From contig NZ_JBHTJO010000001.1 of assembly GCF_042676065.1 (NCBI RefSeq), forward strand, positions 2,480,001 through 2,544,000: a stretch of DNA of 64,000 nt, written 5' to 3'. Shown piece by piece: positions 62,083 through 64,000 of the stretch (within the stretch, counting starts at the first letter, position 1; every line of letters starts with the position of its first letter). This DNA comes from Methyloligella solikamskensis. Lineage in GTDB: Bacteria > Pseudomonadota > Alphaproteobacteria > Rhizobiales > Methyloligellaceae. Below the pieces are notes generated by a model. It ran no database searches. It had not been told where the DNA came from and worked only from the letters and a program-made list of their open reading frames with translations. The translations under genes were made by a program, and so were the position numbers.

Positions 62083-64000
62083 ATGTCGCTGATTCAGGAA
62101 ACCGATTACGGCACCCCCCGCTCGAAATCGGAAGAGATGGTGACGCTGACGATCGACGGCGTCGAGCTATCGGTACCGGCGGGAACCTCCATCATGCGCG
62201 CGGCGATGGAGATGGGGACGGAAATCCCCAAGCTTTGCGCTTCCGACATGCTGGAGTCTTTCGGCTCCTGCCGGCTCTGCCTGGTGGAGATCGAGGGCAA
62301 GGCGGGCACGCCGGCGTCCTGTACCACCGAAGTGGCGCCGGGCATGGTCGTGCATACCCAGACCGACCGGCTGAAGCGCCTGCGCAAGGGCGTGATGGAG
62401 CTCTACATCTCCGAACATCCGCTGGACTGCCTGACCTGCTCCGCCAATGGCGATTGCGAGCTTCAGGATCAGGCCGGCGCGGTCGGCCTGCGCGATGTGC
62501 GCTACGGCTATGACGGCAAGAAGCACCCCAATTCGGGTGTCGACGAATCCAACCCCTATTTCACCTACGAGCCTTCCAAGTGCATCGTCTGCTCGCGCTG
62601 CGTGCGGGCCTGTGAGGAAGTTCAGGGCACGTTCGCGCTCACCATCGCCGGCCGCGGCTTCGACAGCCGGGTTTCGGCCAGCATGGAAGAGCCCTTCATG
62701 GATTCCGAATGCGTCTCCTGCGGCGCCTGCGTGCAGGCCTGCCCGACGGCGACGCTGAACGAGAAATCGGTCATCGAGATCGGCACGCCGGAGCATTCGG
62801 TGGTCACCACCTGCGCCTATTGCGGCGTGGGCTGCGCCTTCAAGGCGGAGATGCGCGGCGAGGAAGTCGTCCGCATGCTTCCCTACAAGGACGGCAAGGC
62901 AAACCGCGGACATTCCTGCGTGAAGGGCCGCTTCGCCTGGGGCTATGCGAGCCACAAGGACCGCATCACCAAGCCGATGATCCGCGAGAAGGTCACCGAT
63001 CCGTGGCAGGAGTGCTCCTGGGAAGAGGCGATCCAATTCGCCGCCAACAAGTTCAAGGGCATTCAGGAGAAATACGGCAAGGGCGCCGTGGGCGGCATCA
63101 CGTCTTCCCGCTGCACTAATGAGGAGACCTATCTGGTCCAGAAGCTGGTGCGCGCGGCCTTCGGCAACAACAATGTCGATACCTGCGCCCGGGTCTGCCA
63201 TTCGCCGACCGGCTACGGTTTGAAGACGACCTTCGGCACGTCTGCCGGCACCCAGGATTTCGACTCGGTAGAATATTCCGACGTCGTGATGGTGATCGGC
63301 GCCAACCCGACGGACGGCCATCCGGTGTTCGCTTCGCGCATGAAGAAGCGTCTGCGCGAGGGCGCCAAGCTGATTGTCGCCGATCCGCGCAAGATCGATC
63401 TGGTCGAGAGCCCTCATGTGAAGGCCGACCAGCATCTGCAGCTGAAGCCGGGCACCAACGTCGCCCTGCTCACCTCCATGGCCCATGTGGTCGTGACCGA
63501 GGGGCTGGTGAACGAGAGCTTCGTGCGCGAGCGCTGCGACTGGGAGGATTTCCAGGAGTGGGCGAGCTTCGTGGCCGAGGATCGCAACAGCCCTGAGAAC
63601 ATGGAGCAGTACACCGGCGTTCCGGCCGAGACCGTGCGCGGCGCGGCCCGTCTCTATGCCACGGGCGGCAACGCGGCGATCTACTATGGCTTGGGCGTTA
63701 CGGAGCACAGCCAGGGCTCCACGACGGTGATGGCCATCGCCAACCTCGCCATGGCGACCGGTAATATCGGCCGCGAGGGCGTTGGCGTGAACCCCTTGCG
63801 CGGTCAGAACAACGTGCAGGGCTCCTGCGACATGGGCTCCTTCCCTCACGAGCTTCCCGGCTACCGTCATGTGTCGAACGACCATGTGCGCGAGCTGTTC
63901 GAGGAGCTTTGGGGCAAGCCCATCGACAAGGAGCCGGGCCTGCGCATCCCGAACATGATGGATGCCGCCATCGAAGGCAGCTTCAAGGGCATGTACATCC
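62083..64000 (+). CDS. fdsA: NAD-dependent formate dehydrogenase alpha subunit, catalytic (3' end cut by window)
   Basis: The open frame from the ATG at 62083 (GAGGTGAGGA upstream) runs past the window end, giving 639 visible residues of about 950. The N-terminal 2Fe-2S domain has FGSCRLCLVEIEGKAGTPAS. The His-Cys3 cluster segment has HPLDCLTCSANGDCELQDQA. Two 4Fe-4S ferredoxin motifs are CIVCSRCVRACEEVQ and CVSCGACVQACPTATL. The molybdopterin domain starts at TTCAYCGVGCAFKAEMRGEE, with the metal-ligand Cys in TCARVCHSPTGYG, and continues to the window end. It holds the molybdenum (or tungsten) bis-MGD site that oxidises formate. Confidence 0.97.
   Translation, partial: MSLIQETDYGTPRSKSEEMVTLTIDGVELSVPAGTSIMRAAMEMGTEIPKLCASDMLESFGSCRLCLVEIEGKAGTPASCTTEVAPGMVVHTQTDRLKRLRKGVMELYISEHPLDCLTCSANGDCELQDQAGAVGLRDVRYGYDGKKHPNSGVDESNPYFTYEPSKCIVCSRCVRACEEVQGTFALTIAGRGFDSRVSASMEEPFMDSECVSCGACVQACPTATLNEKSVIEIGTPEHSVVTTCAYCGVGCAFKAEMRGEEVVRMLPYKDGKANRGHSCVKGRFAWGYASHKDRITKPMIREKVTDPWQECSWEEAIQFAANKFKGIQEKYGKGAVGGITSSRCTNEETYLVQKLVRAAFGNNNVDTCARVCHSPTGYGLKTTFGTSAGTQDFDSVEYSDVVMVIGANPTDGHPVFASRMKKRLREGAKLIVADPRKIDLVESPHVKADQHLQLKPGTNVALLTSMAHVVVTEGLVNESFVRERCDWEDFQEWASFVAEDRNSPENMEQYTGVPAETVRGAARLYATGGNAAIYYGLGVTEHSQGSTTVMAIANLAMATGNIGREGVGVNPLRGQNNVQGSCDMGSFPHELPGYRHVSNDHVRELFEELWGKPIDKEPGLRIPNMMDAAIEGSFKGMYI

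Overview
The window is chromosomal DNA of an alphaproteobacterium, most likely of the order Hyphomicrobiales. Supporting signs are a zinc-ligand-less DnaG, an RpoD of the long alphaproteobacterial type, a GAAC-N7-GAAC (alphaproteobacterial) LexA box, a three-gene NAD-dependent formate dehydrogenase of the Fds type, and many short GC-rich palindromic intergenic repeats. The formate dehydrogenase plus a class V glyoxylate-type aminotransferase would suit a methylotroph or formate user, but that is inference.

Layout. 1-5833: 3' part of nhaA, a PHB-depolymerase-type esterase, a PAS/HisKA_2 sensor kinase, a Crp/Fnr regulator and a fatty acid desaturase. 5975-15690: a 9.7-kb integrated element. It is bounded by a 45-bp direct repeat of the 3' half of a CAT-anticodon tRNA gene; the intact tRNA is at 15646-15722. 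It carries a P4-type integrase, an AlpA-like factor, a replication-type winged-helix protein with an iteron-like repeat cluster, a terminase pair, two late-type phage genes and a two-gene cargo (winged-helix partner plus HEPN-motif protein) behind strong operator-like palindromes. No portal, capsid or tail gene is present, so it looks like a phage satellite or a strongly reduced prophage. 15916-25289: SIMPL protein, a Pcm-erythromycin esterase fusion, a MacAB-like ABC exporter, panD, small secreted proteins and an L,D-transpeptidase. 25779-27388: an AT-rich reverse transcriptase gene resembling the UG/Abi defence RTs, whose N-terminus lies in a different frame. 27556-35679: lytic transglycosylase, TPR/hydrolase fusion, class V aminotransferase, two glycine-rich repeat secreted proteins and a zinc metallopeptidase.

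35930-39542: a second low-GC island, a three-gene cassette of an HIT-like protein, a four-helix membrane protein and an 804-residue fusion of PEP-synthase-like ATP-grasp modules with a C-terminal MazG-like pyrophosphohydrolase. I do not recognise this cassette as a described system. It looks like a possible nucleotide-signalling or nucleotide-depleting defence module. 39593-42357: an SOS-promoter-driven DNA repair operon (radical SAM protein, then DUF4130-UdgX). 42378-54963: housekeeping genes rpoD, dnaG, yqeY, carA, carB, a YihY membrane protein and greA. 54988-58553: an AraC regulator divergent from a cupin protein, a Tat-exported class A beta-lactamase and glucokinase. 58798-64000: a LysR regulator and the fdsGBA formate dehydrogenase operon, with fdsA cut by the window end.

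The three accessory islands (HEPN pair in the satellite, reverse transcriptase, HIT/TM/ATP-grasp-MazG cassette) each carry features typical of anti-phage systems and are the main candidates for undescribed biology. All functional statements come from reading motifs by eye; no database search was run.
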